64,000 nt of DNA. It comes from Streptomyces sp. CB03234. Lineage in GTDB: Bacteria > Actinomycetota > Actinomycetes > Streptomycetales > Streptomycetaceae. Location of the stretch: positions 1 to 64,000 of the forward strand of contig NZ_LIYH01000001.1 of assembly GCF_001905885.1 (NCBI RefSeq), in the 5' to 3' direction. The notes under the pieces are model-generated. The model made no database searches. It saw only the letters and a program-made list of their open reading frames with translations, and was not told where the DNA came from. Of the stretch, positions 44,802 to 52,375 are shown piece after piece (the stretch's first letter is position 1; each line of letters opens with the position of its first letter). A program made the translations under genes and the position numbers.

Positions 44802-45293
44802 CTAAGCGCGTTGGCGCTCGGCACCCTCGGGCCACACCACGTCCACCGGCATGGCCGCCTCACGTGCCTCCTCGACGGTGTCCGCAGTGCCCCCGCCCTT
44901 ACCGGAGGGTGGCTTACCGTCCCACACCGCGACCAGACGGTCCGCCCGCTGAAGCAACGTACGGTTCGCCGCCTCGTAAGCTTGGCGATTCGCGGCCTCA
45001 TGCGGGAGGACGATGACCTCAGCTGCGGCCGCCACAAGACGGTCGAATGTCTCAGCGTGATCCGGTTTGACCTTCTTCTGCCGGTAATCCAGCGAGGGGA
45101 TCACTACGACGAGACGGCCGCCGACCTCAAGCACAGCCTCGGCGAACAGCGAGTCGGAACCCTTCGCGATGCAAGAGATCCCGGTCAGTTCGTACCTGGC
45201 ATAGGGCTTGAGATGCTCGCGCAGCGCGTCACGCACCAGCGGAATGCTGCTCTCGGACAGGTCCATGTGCCCGGTCACGGCGATGGTGGTCAC
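44802..45293 (-). CDS. Stand-alone SLOG-superfamily (LOG/DprA-like) nucleotide-binding protein
   Basis: 163 aa, starting MTTIAVTGHMDLSESSIPLVRDAL. The Rossmann-like core shows the TGHMDL N-terminal motif, GISCIAKGSDSLFAEAVLEVGGRLVVVIPSLDY (about 38-70), RADRLVAVWDGKPPSGKGGGTADTVEEA (about 115-143) and the terminal VVWPEGAER. SLOG domains bind nucleotides or NAD derivatives and occur in cytokinin-activating LOG enzymes and as sensors in defence systems such as Thoeris. No effector (TIR, SLATT, nuclease) is adjacent. It belongs to the accessory patch at 44.8-47.7 kb. Confidence 0.75.
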   Translation of the reverse strand: MTTIAVTGHMDLSESSIPLVRDALREHLKPYARYELTGISCIAKGSDSLFAEAVLEVGGRLVVVIPSLDYRQKKVKPDHAETFDRLVAAAAEVIVLPHEAANRQAYEAANRTLLQRADRLVAVWDGKPPSGKGGGTADTVEEAREAAMPVDVVWPEGAERQRA

Positions 45294-45461
45294 GTCTCTC
45301 CCTCAGTTCGACACAGGTCGCGGATGATAGAGCGTGCCTCACTCGCCGCCCGGGACGCCCCGTGACCAACGGTGTACGGGTACAGCTGACCGAGCTGAAG
45401 TGACACTCCGTCAGCCCGGCCAAGTCCAGCGCGTTGACACCGCGTGCCCTGCCCTCATCCG

Positions 45462-45959
45462 TTAGCGCAGTTGGAGCACCATCACGTCGTACAGCGGCGA
45501 GTCAGGGAAGGGGAGCTTCTCGCCGACGCACTCGTAACCCCAGTTTTCGTACAGCGCGCGAAGACGCGGGCGCTCCCGGCGCACCAGCAGCTCCGCGCGT
45601 TTCTCCTGCCGGTGGCTCATCAGCTCGTCATGCATCAGGCGGGAGATTCCGCGCTTTCGCCACCTCTCGCGGAGCATGTTTTCGCACAGCTTGAATGTCG
45701 TCCCATCCTCGGCTGTGAATCCATAGGTGAAGCCCGCGACATCACTGCCGACTTCGGCCACGACACAGGCCCAGCCGCCGGCGGACGTGTGGGCTTCCAG
45801 CCGCTCTTCGAAACGCTCCATGGAGAAGAATCGATTTGTAGCGATATCGTCCGCGTATACGTCGGCGTATACGTCGGCGTATACGTCCAGGATCGTGCCA
45901 CGGACCTCCGCTAGCCGCTCGCGGGTGTAGTAGCTGGTCGTCAGGAGATCTACGGTCAT
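45462..45959 (-). CDS. GNAT N-acetyltransferase with DVYA repeat
   Basis: 165 aa, starting MTVDLLTTSYYTRERLAEVRG. An acetyltransferase-type core is visible: WACVVAEVGSDVAGFTYGF, then NMLRERWRKRGISRLMHDELM (acetyl-CoA loop) and LYENWGYECVGEKLPF. Residues 26-37 are three copies of DVYA encoded by three identical-phase 12-base repeats (45853-45888). Its ATG overlaps the stop of an upstream frameshifted regulator remnant, the common actinomycete pairing of a TPR/XRE regulator with a GNAT. The substrate is unknown. Confidence 0.82.
   Translation of the reverse strand: MTVDLLTTSYYTRERLAEVRGTILDVYADVYADVYADDIATNRFFSMERFEERLEAHTSAGGWACVVAEVGSDVAGFTYGFTAEDGTTFKLCENMLRERWRKRGISRLMHDELMSHRQEKRAELLVRRERPRLRALYENWGYECVGEKLPFPDSPLYDVMVLQLR
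45853..45888. repeat. Three 12-bp tandem repeats inside the GNAT gene
   Basis: GCGTATACGTCG, GCGTATACGTCG, GCGTATACGTCC. Each contains the 8-bp palindrome CGTATACG. The repeat is in frame and adds DVYA units. Composition is unlike the surrounding high-GC coding sequence. Confidence 0.9.
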
Positions 45960-46440
45960 GTAGTCACCGCCTCGTATCGTTCCGAGAATTCCACCGCACC
46001 CGCCGCGCCTCGGCTGACGAGGTCTTGGCGCAGCTGCTTGAGGCGTGCGCCAATCCGGGGGCTGTTGACCTCGGGCAGAAGCGTGAGGGCGTCGCCTCCG
46101 ACCGCTACAGCCTCATCCAAATCTCCGGCAGCCGCCAGGGCTCGGCCAAGCCTCACGTGGGCGGCGAACTGGTTACGCCTCAGGGGGGTCGACTGCACCA
46201 CCCGCAGAGATTGGCGGGCTGCGTCCACGGCCTTCGGCCCTTGACTCAAGTCGAGGAAGCACAAGGCCACAGTGGCGGACAACTCACCGGCGTTGAAGAA
46301 CCCGAGCCACTGTTCCGGCTTACTGGGCTCCCGGTCGAATTCCTGCTCTGCTCGGTGCAGAGCGGGAACACCAGCCCGCTTCGTTCCGAACTGCGTGCCC
46401 CTGGGCGACCCGGGTGTGCAGCAACGCGGTCTGCCGTCAG
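45956..46440 (-). pseudogene. Frameshifted 3' remnant of a TPR-type transcriptional regulator
   Basis: The final frame gives a TPR-like tail (PALHRAEQEFDREPSKPEQWLGFFNAGELSATVALCFLDL to RIGARLKQLRQDL), as in Streptomyces XRE/TPR regulators. Going upstream the family similarity moves to another frame (LLHTRVAQGHAVRNEAG) at about 46370-46385 and to the third frame (LTADRVA) at about 46420-46427. Two frameshifts are therefore needed to rebuild the protein. No helix-turn-helix N-terminus is present before the divergent SGNH gene. Sequencing error in GC-rich runs is an alternative but would not restore the missing N-terminus. The stop overlaps the GNAT start. Confidence 0.65.
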
Positions 46441-46667
46441 GGGTCGGCCACCCGGCGCACTCGCCGCAGAGGCCGGCGCCTCCGCGCAATACGCCCGGGT
46501 GGTTTGCCCGGCATACCCGTCAGCCGACCGTACGCGCTCACCTACCTTCAAGGCGTAGCCGTATGGCGACGCAGAGTGAGGGGGGTCAGGGGTGTGTTCG
46601 ACATCCATGCGCCGACTGGCGGGCCCTCGCCTCGACAGCTCCGCCGCCGGCCATTCCTGGAGGATTC

Positions 46668-47708
46668 ATGCCACATCCCGTCTCCCGCCTGCGCACGCGA
46701 GCCCTGGCCGTTGGGCTCGCGCTGGCCGCGACCGCGCTCGTGCCCTCGGCCCCTGCCGGTGCGGTCGATCCGTACGAGTGGGCCGCGTTGGGCGACTCGT
46801 ACACCGCCGGCGGCTTCGTCGGCGATCCGCAGCCCGCGCTGGGTGACCCGTCGCGGGACGGCTGCGACCGCACCAGCGACGCCTACCCCGGCGTTGTCGA
46901 GCGGGAGCTCGCCGAGTTCCCACCGGGCAAGTACGTCAACCTCACGAACGTCAGCTGCGGCGCCGCCACCATCGCCAACATCGCCGACGTGGAGCAGACG
47001 CCGGTCAGCCCGGTTCAGCCTCCCGCCGAGTGGCCCGCGGTGGATCCGCAGATCATGAGGGCCGGCCTCAACGACCAGACCGACATCGTCACCATCGGCG
47101 TCGGCGGCAACAGCCTGCCCTTCGGCGGCATGCTCGCGAAGTGCCTCGAACTGGGCGCGAAGGGCAAGTCCTGCCGCGACTACTACACCAACCCGCCTGA
47201 GGGGGAGCAGAGCCTCGAGGACAAGCTCCGCCGGGTCGAGTTCGAGTACATCAATATGCTGGGAGGGGTGCACAACGCGGCGCCCGACGCCAAGGTGATC
47301 ACGGTCGGCTACCCGGCTGTCCTGCCCGAAGAGGCCAGCGACTGCAACCGCCCTGCCCTCACCGAACTCGGGTCGATCACCCACGCCGACGTCGACTGGC
47401 TGCGTGACGACGTCCTCAAGCCGCTGAACGAAATTATCGAGCGGGTCACGTCGTTCTTCGATGACCGCTACGTCGACGTCTACTCCTCCAGCGTGGGCCA
47501 CGACGCCTGCCAGCCCGCAGGCACCAAGTGGGTCGAGGGCATCTGCGGCGACGCCGAGGACTACTGGCCCGCGAGGCTCCCCAGCACGCTGCTGAACTGC
47601 GGCCTCATCAAGAAGCGCGCCACCCTGGTCCACCCCAACGCCGAAGGCCACGAAAACACCGCCGCCCACGTCGAACGAGCCATCCGCATCGCCCTCCTCG
47701 AACGCTGA
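46668..47708 (+). CDS. Secreted SGNH/GDSL-family hydrolase
   Basis: 346 aa, starting MPHPVSRLRTRALAVGLALA with GGAGGATTC upstream. It has a Sec-type signal peptide with likely cleavage after APAGA (about residue 32). Block I is AALGDSYTAGG (catalytic Ser), block II VSCGAATIAN and block III GVGGNSLPF (Asn present, usual Asp replaced by Ser). Block V is VHPNAEGH (catalytic His), where the Asp usual at -3 is absent, as in some Streptomyces SGNH enzymes using a Ser-His dyad. Several Cys suggest disulphides. It is probably an extracellular lipase or esterase. Confidence 0.9.
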   Translation: MPHPVSRLRTRALAVGLALAATALVPSAPAGAVDPYEWAALGDSYTAGGFVGDPQPALGDPSRDGCDRTSDAYPGVVERELAEFPPGKYVNLTNVSCGAATIANIADVEQTPVSPVQPPAEWPAVDPQIMRAGLNDQTDIVTIGVGGNSLPFGGMLAKCLELGAKGKSCRDYYTNPPEGEQSLEDKLRRVEFEYINMLGGVHNAAPDAKVITVGYPAVLPEEASDCNRPALTELGSITHADVDWLRDDVLKPLNEIIERVTSFFDDRYVDVYSSSVGHDACQPAGTKWVEGICGDAEDYWPARLPSTLLNCGLIKKRATLVHPNAEGHENTAAHVERAIRIALLER

Positions 47709-47725
47709 CCCGGCCGCCCGCCTTC

Positions 47726-49957
47726 CTAGCGCGGCGCCGGGAACAGGACCGCCCCCGACCCACCCATCGAGGGGGCCGGGCGGCGGTCCTCCAGGGGGAT
47801 CACGGGCGGCAGGGCCGCCGGGTCCTCGCCCAGGAACAGGTGCCGCACGACCCGCTCGGCCGCGTAGCCGTCGTCGTACGGGCAGAAGCGCGCCCGGAAC
47901 GCGGCACGCAGCTGCGCCGAGCGTGAGCCGCGCCAGTGGCCGGTGGTGAAGATGTCGATCAGCTCGTCCTCGGTGCGGGCGACCGCGCCCGGCGGGAAGG
48001 CCCGCAGGTCGAAATAGGTGCCGCGGGCCGCGTCGTACGCCGCCCAGTCCTCGGTGTGGACGACGATCGGCCGGTCCAGGCCCGCGTAGTCGAACATCAG
48101 CGACGAGTAGTCCGTCAGCAGCGCGTCCGACGCCAGGCACAGCTCCTCGACACAGCCGTGCCCGGAGACGTCGATGATGCGGGGGTTGCCCGTCCTGGCG
48201 AAGGGGGAGCCGTGCGTGGGGTGGGGGCGGGCGAGGATCACGTACCGGGGGCCGAGGGCGAGCAGCAGCCGTTCCAGGTCGAGCAGGTGCGGCTGGGGAC
48301 GTACGTAGTCGCGGTGCGTGGGGGCGTACAGGATCGCCGTGTGGCCGTCGGGGACGCGCAGCGACTCGCGCAGCAGGGCGACGTCGGCGGCGGTGGCCCG
48401 CTGGAAGACGTCGTTGCGCGGCGAGCCGAACTCCAGGGTGCGGTAGGCGGCCGGATAGACCCGCTCCCACACCAGGCTGGAGTGGCGGTTGGCGGACACC
48501 AGCGCGTCCCATTTGTCGATGTTGCGCAGGAGCTGCGCGAAATCCATGTCCCGCGCGGCGGCCGGCCGGTACTGGAGGTCCAGGCCCATGTGCTTGAGCG
48601 GTGTGCCGTGCTGGGTCTGGATCAGCAGCTGGCCGCGCCGCTTGACCAGCCGGCGGTCGAAGTTGACGTTGTTGACCAGGTACTTGGAGCGGGCCAGCGC
48701 CGTCCAGTACGCCGCCGACCCCGGGCGCAGCCTCCGTGTCCCGGTCGGCACGGTGTGGAAATGCTCCGGCGTACATACCCAGGCGGTGCGCACGTGCGGG
48801 GCCAGCTCGCGCACCCGCTCCTCGATGGCGGCCGGACTGCACGCGTAACCCCGGTTCCAGTAGGCGGCGAACACCGCGCGGTCCGCGCGCAGCGGCAGGC
48901 ACAGCTGGATCCGGTAGTGCAGCTGGAGCAGGGCGCCGCGCAGGGCCCTGGCCCCGGCGGAGGCGTACTGCCCGGCCTGCTTGTTGAGCGCGCGGGCGGT
49001 CATGATCGTGCGGTACGTGCGGTGGCTGCCGAGCCGGACCAGGGTGTGGCGCAGCCGCGTCGTGAACTTGGGCGTGGCGCCCCGGGTGCGGAAGCGGCGG
49101 TAGTGGCGGCGGGCGCGGCGGAAGAACTCGGCGCGGGTGCCGCGCGGGAGGCGGCCACGGGCGGTGAACACGGACGTGAAGTGGTCGGCCATGCGCCGGA
49201 ACAGCACCGGCCGCCAGCGTGCCAGCTCGGGGCGCGCGTCGATGAATGCGAAGACCCGCTCGTACTGCTCGAACAGGTCGAAGTGCCTGAGGCTGGTGGT
49301 GCGCAGGATGGAGCCGGTGCGGCGCTGGCGGTAGTGGACGCAGACCCGGTCGAGCGTCGCGATCGACCCGGCGGCCATCAGCGCCGGGTACGTCCACGGG
49401 GTGTCCTCGTAGAAGCCGGGCGGGAAGGTGAACCCCTCGCGTTCGACAAACTCCCGCTTGTACGCCTTGTTCCACACCACCATCAGGACCTTCAGCAGCC
49501 CCGGTCGCTCGGTCAGCGGGAAGGGCGCCGGGCCCGTCTCGGCGAGGTGGCTGCGGAACTCGTGGCGTACCGTCTCCCCCGACCAGTAGACGCGGGCGTA
49601 GTCGTACACCAGGAGGTCGGGCGAACCGGTCTCCTTGAGGCGGTCGGCGATGGCCTGCAGGGCGCCCGGTACGAAGGTGTCGTCGCCGTCCAGGAAGACG
49701 ATGTAGTCGCCGCTCGCGCGGGCGAGCCCGGCGTTGCGGGCGGGCCCCAGGCCGGCGTTCTCGGGCAGGTGGACGGCGACGACCCGGCGGTCACGGGCGG
49801 CGAACTCGTCGATCACCGCCCCGCAACCGTCGGGCGAGCAGTCGTCCACGGCGATCAGCTCCAGATCCTCGAAGGACTGGGTGAGCACCGACTCCAGGCA
49901 CTCGTGCAGATAGGCCTGGACCTTGTACGCGGGGACGATGACGCTGAACCGGGGCAT
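47726..49957 (-). CDS. GT2 / CDP-glycerol glycerophosphotransferase fusion (TagF-like)
   Basis: 743 aa, starting MPRFSVIVPAYKVQAYLHEC. The N-terminal GT2 domain (1-~250) is intact: AVDDCSPDG at 37-45, the metal site DGDD at 90-93, and NKAYKREF. The C-terminal glycerophosphotransferase domain (about 350-715) shows YLVNNVNFDRR, QTQHGTPLKHMGLD, ILYAPTHRDY and ALLTDYSSLMFDYAGLDRPI. It has the same architecture as the fusion at 40869 but lies on the other strand and keeps its DXD motif. It is predicted to add sugar and polyol-phosphate units to a wall teichoic-acid-like polymer at the cytoplasmic face. Confidence 0.93.
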   Translation of the reverse strand: MPRFSVIVPAYKVQAYLHECLESVLTQSFEDLELIAVDDCSPDGCGAVIDEFAARDRRVVAVHLPENAGLGPARNAGLARASGDYIVFLDGDDTFVPGALQAIADRLKETGSPDLLVYDYARVYWSGETVRHEFRSHLAETGPAPFPLTERPGLLKVLMVVWNKAYKREFVEREGFTFPPGFYEDTPWTYPALMAAGSIATLDRVCVHYRQRRTGSILRTTSLRHFDLFEQYERVFAFIDARPELARWRPVLFRRMADHFTSVFTARGRLPRGTRAEFFRRARRHYRRFRTRGATPKFTTRLRHTLVRLGSHRTYRTIMTARALNKQAGQYASAGARALRGALLQLHYRIQLCLPLRADRAVFAAYWNRGYACSPAAIEERVRELAPHVRTAWVCTPEHFHTVPTGTRRLRPGSAAYWTALARSKYLVNNVNFDRRLVKRRGQLLIQTQHGTPLKHMGLDLQYRPAAARDMDFAQLLRNIDKWDALVSANRHSSLVWERVYPAAYRTLEFGSPRNDVFQRATAADVALLRESLRVPDGHTAILYAPTHRDYVRPQPHLLDLERLLLALGPRYVILARPHPTHGSPFARTGNPRIIDVSGHGCVEELCLASDALLTDYSSLMFDYAGLDRPIVVHTEDWAAYDAARGTYFDLRAFPPGAVARTEDELIDIFTTGHWRGSRSAQLRAAFRARFCPYDDGYAAERVVRHLFLGEDPAALPPVIPLEDRRPAPSMGGSGAVLFPAPR

Positions 49958-50036
49958 GGCCCGGGAACGTCGGATGAACCGACCGGGTTACGCCCGCCGT
50001 GGCATACGGGGGACGAGCGCTTCACTCATTTGACAC

Positions 50037-50903
50037 TCATTTGACGGCGCCTGCCATCACCCCCGAGACGAACTGCCGCTGGAAGGCGAAGAAGACGGCG
50101 AGCGGTATCACCATCGACACGAACGCGCCGGGCGCCAGGATGTCGACGTTGTTGCCGAACTGCCGCACCTGCTGCTGGAGGGCGACCGTGATCGGCGGAG
50201 ACTCGGAGTCGGCGAAGATCAGCGCGACCAGCATGTCGTTCCACACCCACAGGAACTGGAAGATGCCGAGCGAGGCGATGGCCGGGCCGCCGAGCGGCAT
50301 GACCACCCGCGTGAACAGCCGGATCTCGCCCGCCCCGTCGAGGCGGGCGGCCTCCAGCAGCTCGCGCGGGATCTCCGCGAAGAAGTTCCGCAGCAGGAAG
50401 ATCGCGAACGGCAGGCCGAACGCGACGTGGAACAGCACGACACCGAGCGTCGTCTCGAAGATCCCGACCGCGCCGAACAGCTTCGATACGGGTACGAGGG
50501 CCACCTGCACGGGCACCACCAGCAACCCGACCACCACCAGGAACCACCAGTCCCGGCCGGGGAACTCCATCCACGCGAAGGCGTACCCGGCGAGCGACCC
50601 GATCACGACGACCAGGACGGTCGCCGGGACGGTGATCAGGACCGTGGCGAGGAGGGAGCCGGTGATGGTGTCGTTGTCGAGGATGTTCGCGTAGTTGGCG
50701 GTGGTGAGCTGGGCGGGCGCGGTGAACACCGTCCACCAGCCGCTGGCGTTCATGTCGGCGGGGTCGCGCAGCGAGGACAGCAGCAGCCCGACCGTCGGCA
50801 TCAGCCAGAACAGCGCGACGAGGACGAGGAAGACCCGCATGACCCCGCCGCCGGTCCGCGCGGCGAGGCGTGCGGCGAGGCTCCGCCGGGTGCTGGCGCT
50901 CAT
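50037..50903 (-). CDS. Carbohydrate ABC transporter permease (MalG-like)
   Basis: 288 aa, starting MSASTRRSLAARLAARTGGG. Six membrane helices are present, with the binding-protein-dependent EAA loop EIPRELLEAARLDGAGEIRLFTRVVMPLGGPAIAS. It partners the MalF-like permease upstream and imports an unknown sugar. No ATPase gene is adjacent; in Streptomyces such importers commonly share MsiK. The ribosome-binding region and start are duplicated: a 39-base copy of the same sequence sits at the end of the upstream gene. Confidence 0.91.
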   Translation of the reverse strand: MSASTRRSLAARLAARTGGGVMRVFLVLVALFWLMPTVGLLLSSLRDPADMNASGWWTVFTAPAQLTTANYANILDNDTITGSLLATVLITVPATVLVVVIGSLAGYAFAWMEFPGRDWWFLVVVGLLVVPVQVALVPVSKLFGAVGIFETTLGVVLFHVAFGLPFAIFLLRNFFAEIPRELLEAARLDGAGEIRLFTRVVMPLGGPAIASLGIFQFLWVWNDMLVALIFADSESPPITVALQQQVRQFGNNVDILAPGAFVSMVIPLAVFFAFQRQFVSGVMAGAVK

Positions 50904-51049
50904 CGCCGGGTCTCCTTCCGTATGCGGCGGATGTTGCTGTGCTTGCCCGGGGGATGACCCCCGGACCCCCAGCAGGGAAGGAGGCCGGACTCCCGGCGGA
51001 AGGGGCACCCGCTCATCGCCGGGTCTCCTTCCGTATGCGGCGGATGTTG
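50898..51049 (-). repeat. 39-bp direct repeat spanning the malF-malG junction
   Basis: Identical 39-base copies at 50898-50936 and 51011-51049 are separated by 74 bases of unrelated sequence. Each contains the end of the MalF-like coding sequence, its ribosome-binding site and an ATGAGC start. Originally stop and start probably overlapped (ATGA). The duplication moved malG away and left a decoy start followed by a ~38-codon frame in the spacer (MSGCPFRRESGLLPCWGSGG...). Confidence 0.85.
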
Positions 51050-52371
51050 AAGAACATCACCGGGATCACCAGCAGGAGGAGGAGTACGGAGATGGCGCTT
51101 CCGACGCCGAGATGCGCGTCCGTGCCGAAGGACGAGCGGTAGAGCTGGAGCGCCAGTACGTTCGCGTCGTCCTGGACCGAGCCGGGCGCGATGATGAACA
51201 CCAGGTCGAAGATCTTCAGAACGTTGATCATCAGGGTGACCAGGACGACCGCGAGGACGGGCGCGAGGAGCGGGACGGTCACCCGGCGGAAGACCTGCCA
51301 CTCGTTGGCGCCGTCCACCCGGGCCGCTTCGAGGAGTTCGCGTGGCAGGCCGACGAGGCCGGCGGCGATCAGCACCATGGCGAAGCCCGCCCACATCCAG
51401 ACGTAACTGCCGATGATGGCCGGGGTGACGAAGGACGGGCCGAGCCAGTCCACGCCGTTGTACTGCTCGCGGAAGTTGCTCTCGGGCAGCCGCAGATAGG
51501 CGCCGTCCGCCTCCTTGGGCAGGGAGAAGGTGCCGTCGGCGGCCGCCGTCGCCGTGGCGACGACCTTCCCGTCCTTGACCGCCTCCACCTTCAGGCCCTT
51601 CAGGCCCAGCTCCTTGGCGTCGACGGTGTTGGCCGTGCCGCCGCCGCCCCGGGTGAAGTCCAGCCAGGCGGTGCCCGTGACCTGGTCCTTCGCCGGCTCC
51701 AGGGCCCTCGCCGGCCTCGCGTCCTCCGGCATGTCCGGGGCCGCCACACCGATCAGCGGCAGCTGGGCGGGCGTACCCGCCCGTACCGGCTCCTCGGTGA
51801 TGAACGCCCCGCCGCCCGCCGCCTTCAGCGGGTGCACCGGCAGCGGCCGGGCCTTCGGGTAGGTCGCCGACTCGGCGAACGTGTCGTGGACGCCCACCCA
51901 GACGGCGTTGGCGACGCCCCGGTCCGGGTCCTGCTCGTACACCAGCCGGAAGATGATCCCGGCGGCCAGCATGGAGATCGCCATCGGCATGAAGACGATC
52001 AGCTTGAACGCCGTACCCCACCGCACCCGCTCCGTGAGGACCGCGAACATCAGGCCGAGGGCGGTGGCGACGGTCGGCGCGACCACGACCCAGACGGCGT
52101 TGTTCTTGACGGCGGTCAGGATCGTGTCGTCGGTGAAGATCTCGACGTAGTTGTCCAGGCCGGCGAAACCGCTTCCCGCCTGGTCGAAGAAGGAGCGGTA
52201 GACCGAGTACCCGATCGGGTAGACCACGAGCGCGCCCAGCAGCACCAGCGCGGGCAGCAGGAAGCCGGCCGCGACGAGCTTGCGGGTGCCGGTGACGCTC
52301 TTGACGCTCTTGCGTGAACCCGGGGGCGCCGGCGGCGTGACCGCCGCGCCCCCCGCTGCCGGTGCGGTCAT
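51013..52371 (-). CDS. Carbohydrate ABC transporter permease (MalF-like) with large periplasmic-side insertion
   Basis: 452 aa, starting MTAPAAGGAAVTPPAPPGSR. The helix order is FLLPALVLLGALVVYPIGYSVY, AVWVVVAPTVATALGLMFAV and LIVFMPMAISMLAAGIIFRLVY. An extracytoplasmic segment of about 150 residues (about 148-295) follows, including a beta-sandwich-like part (TAWLDFTRGGGGTANTVDAKELGLKGLKVEAVKDGKVVATATAAADGTFSLP), then the C-terminal helices with EAA loop LPRELLEAARVDGANEWQVFRRVTVPLLAP. The insertion looks like a carboxypeptidase-regulatory/SdrD-B type fold. It partners MalG-like and binding-protein genes in one operon. Confidence 0.91.
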   Translation of the reverse strand: MTAPAAGGAAVTPPAPPGSRKSVKSVTGTRKLVAAGFLLPALVLLGALVVYPIGYSVYRSFFDQAGSGFAGLDNYVEIFTDDTILTAVKNNAVWVVVAPTVATALGLMFAVLTERVRWGTAFKLIVFMPMAISMLAAGIIFRLVYEQDPDRGVANAVWVGVHDTFAESATYPKARPLPVHPLKAAGGGAFITEEPVRAGTPAQLPLIGVAAPDMPEDARPARALEPAKDQVTGTAWLDFTRGGGGTANTVDAKELGLKGLKVEAVKDGKVVATATAAADGTFSLPKEADGAYLRLPESNFREQYNGVDWLGPSFVTPAIIGSYVWMWAGFAMVLIAAGLVGLPRELLEAARVDGANEWQVFRRVTVPLLAPVLAVVLVTLMINVLKIFDLVFIIAPGSVQDDANVLALQLYRSSFGTDAHLGVGSAISVLLLLLVIPVMFFNIRRIRKETRR

Positions 52372-52375
52372 GGCG

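Noticed and set aside
30696-49957. Antibiotic or secondary-metabolite cluster, suggested by dTDP-sugar and glycosyltransferase genes.
   Set aside because: No polyketide, peptide or other scaffold enzymes are present. TagF-like and Wzm/Wzt-type genes point to a wall polymer.
50898-51049. Insertion sequence remnant flanked by a target-site duplication.
   Set aside because: The 39-base direct repeat is far too long for a target duplication, and the 74-base spacer has no terminal inverted repeats or transposase piece.
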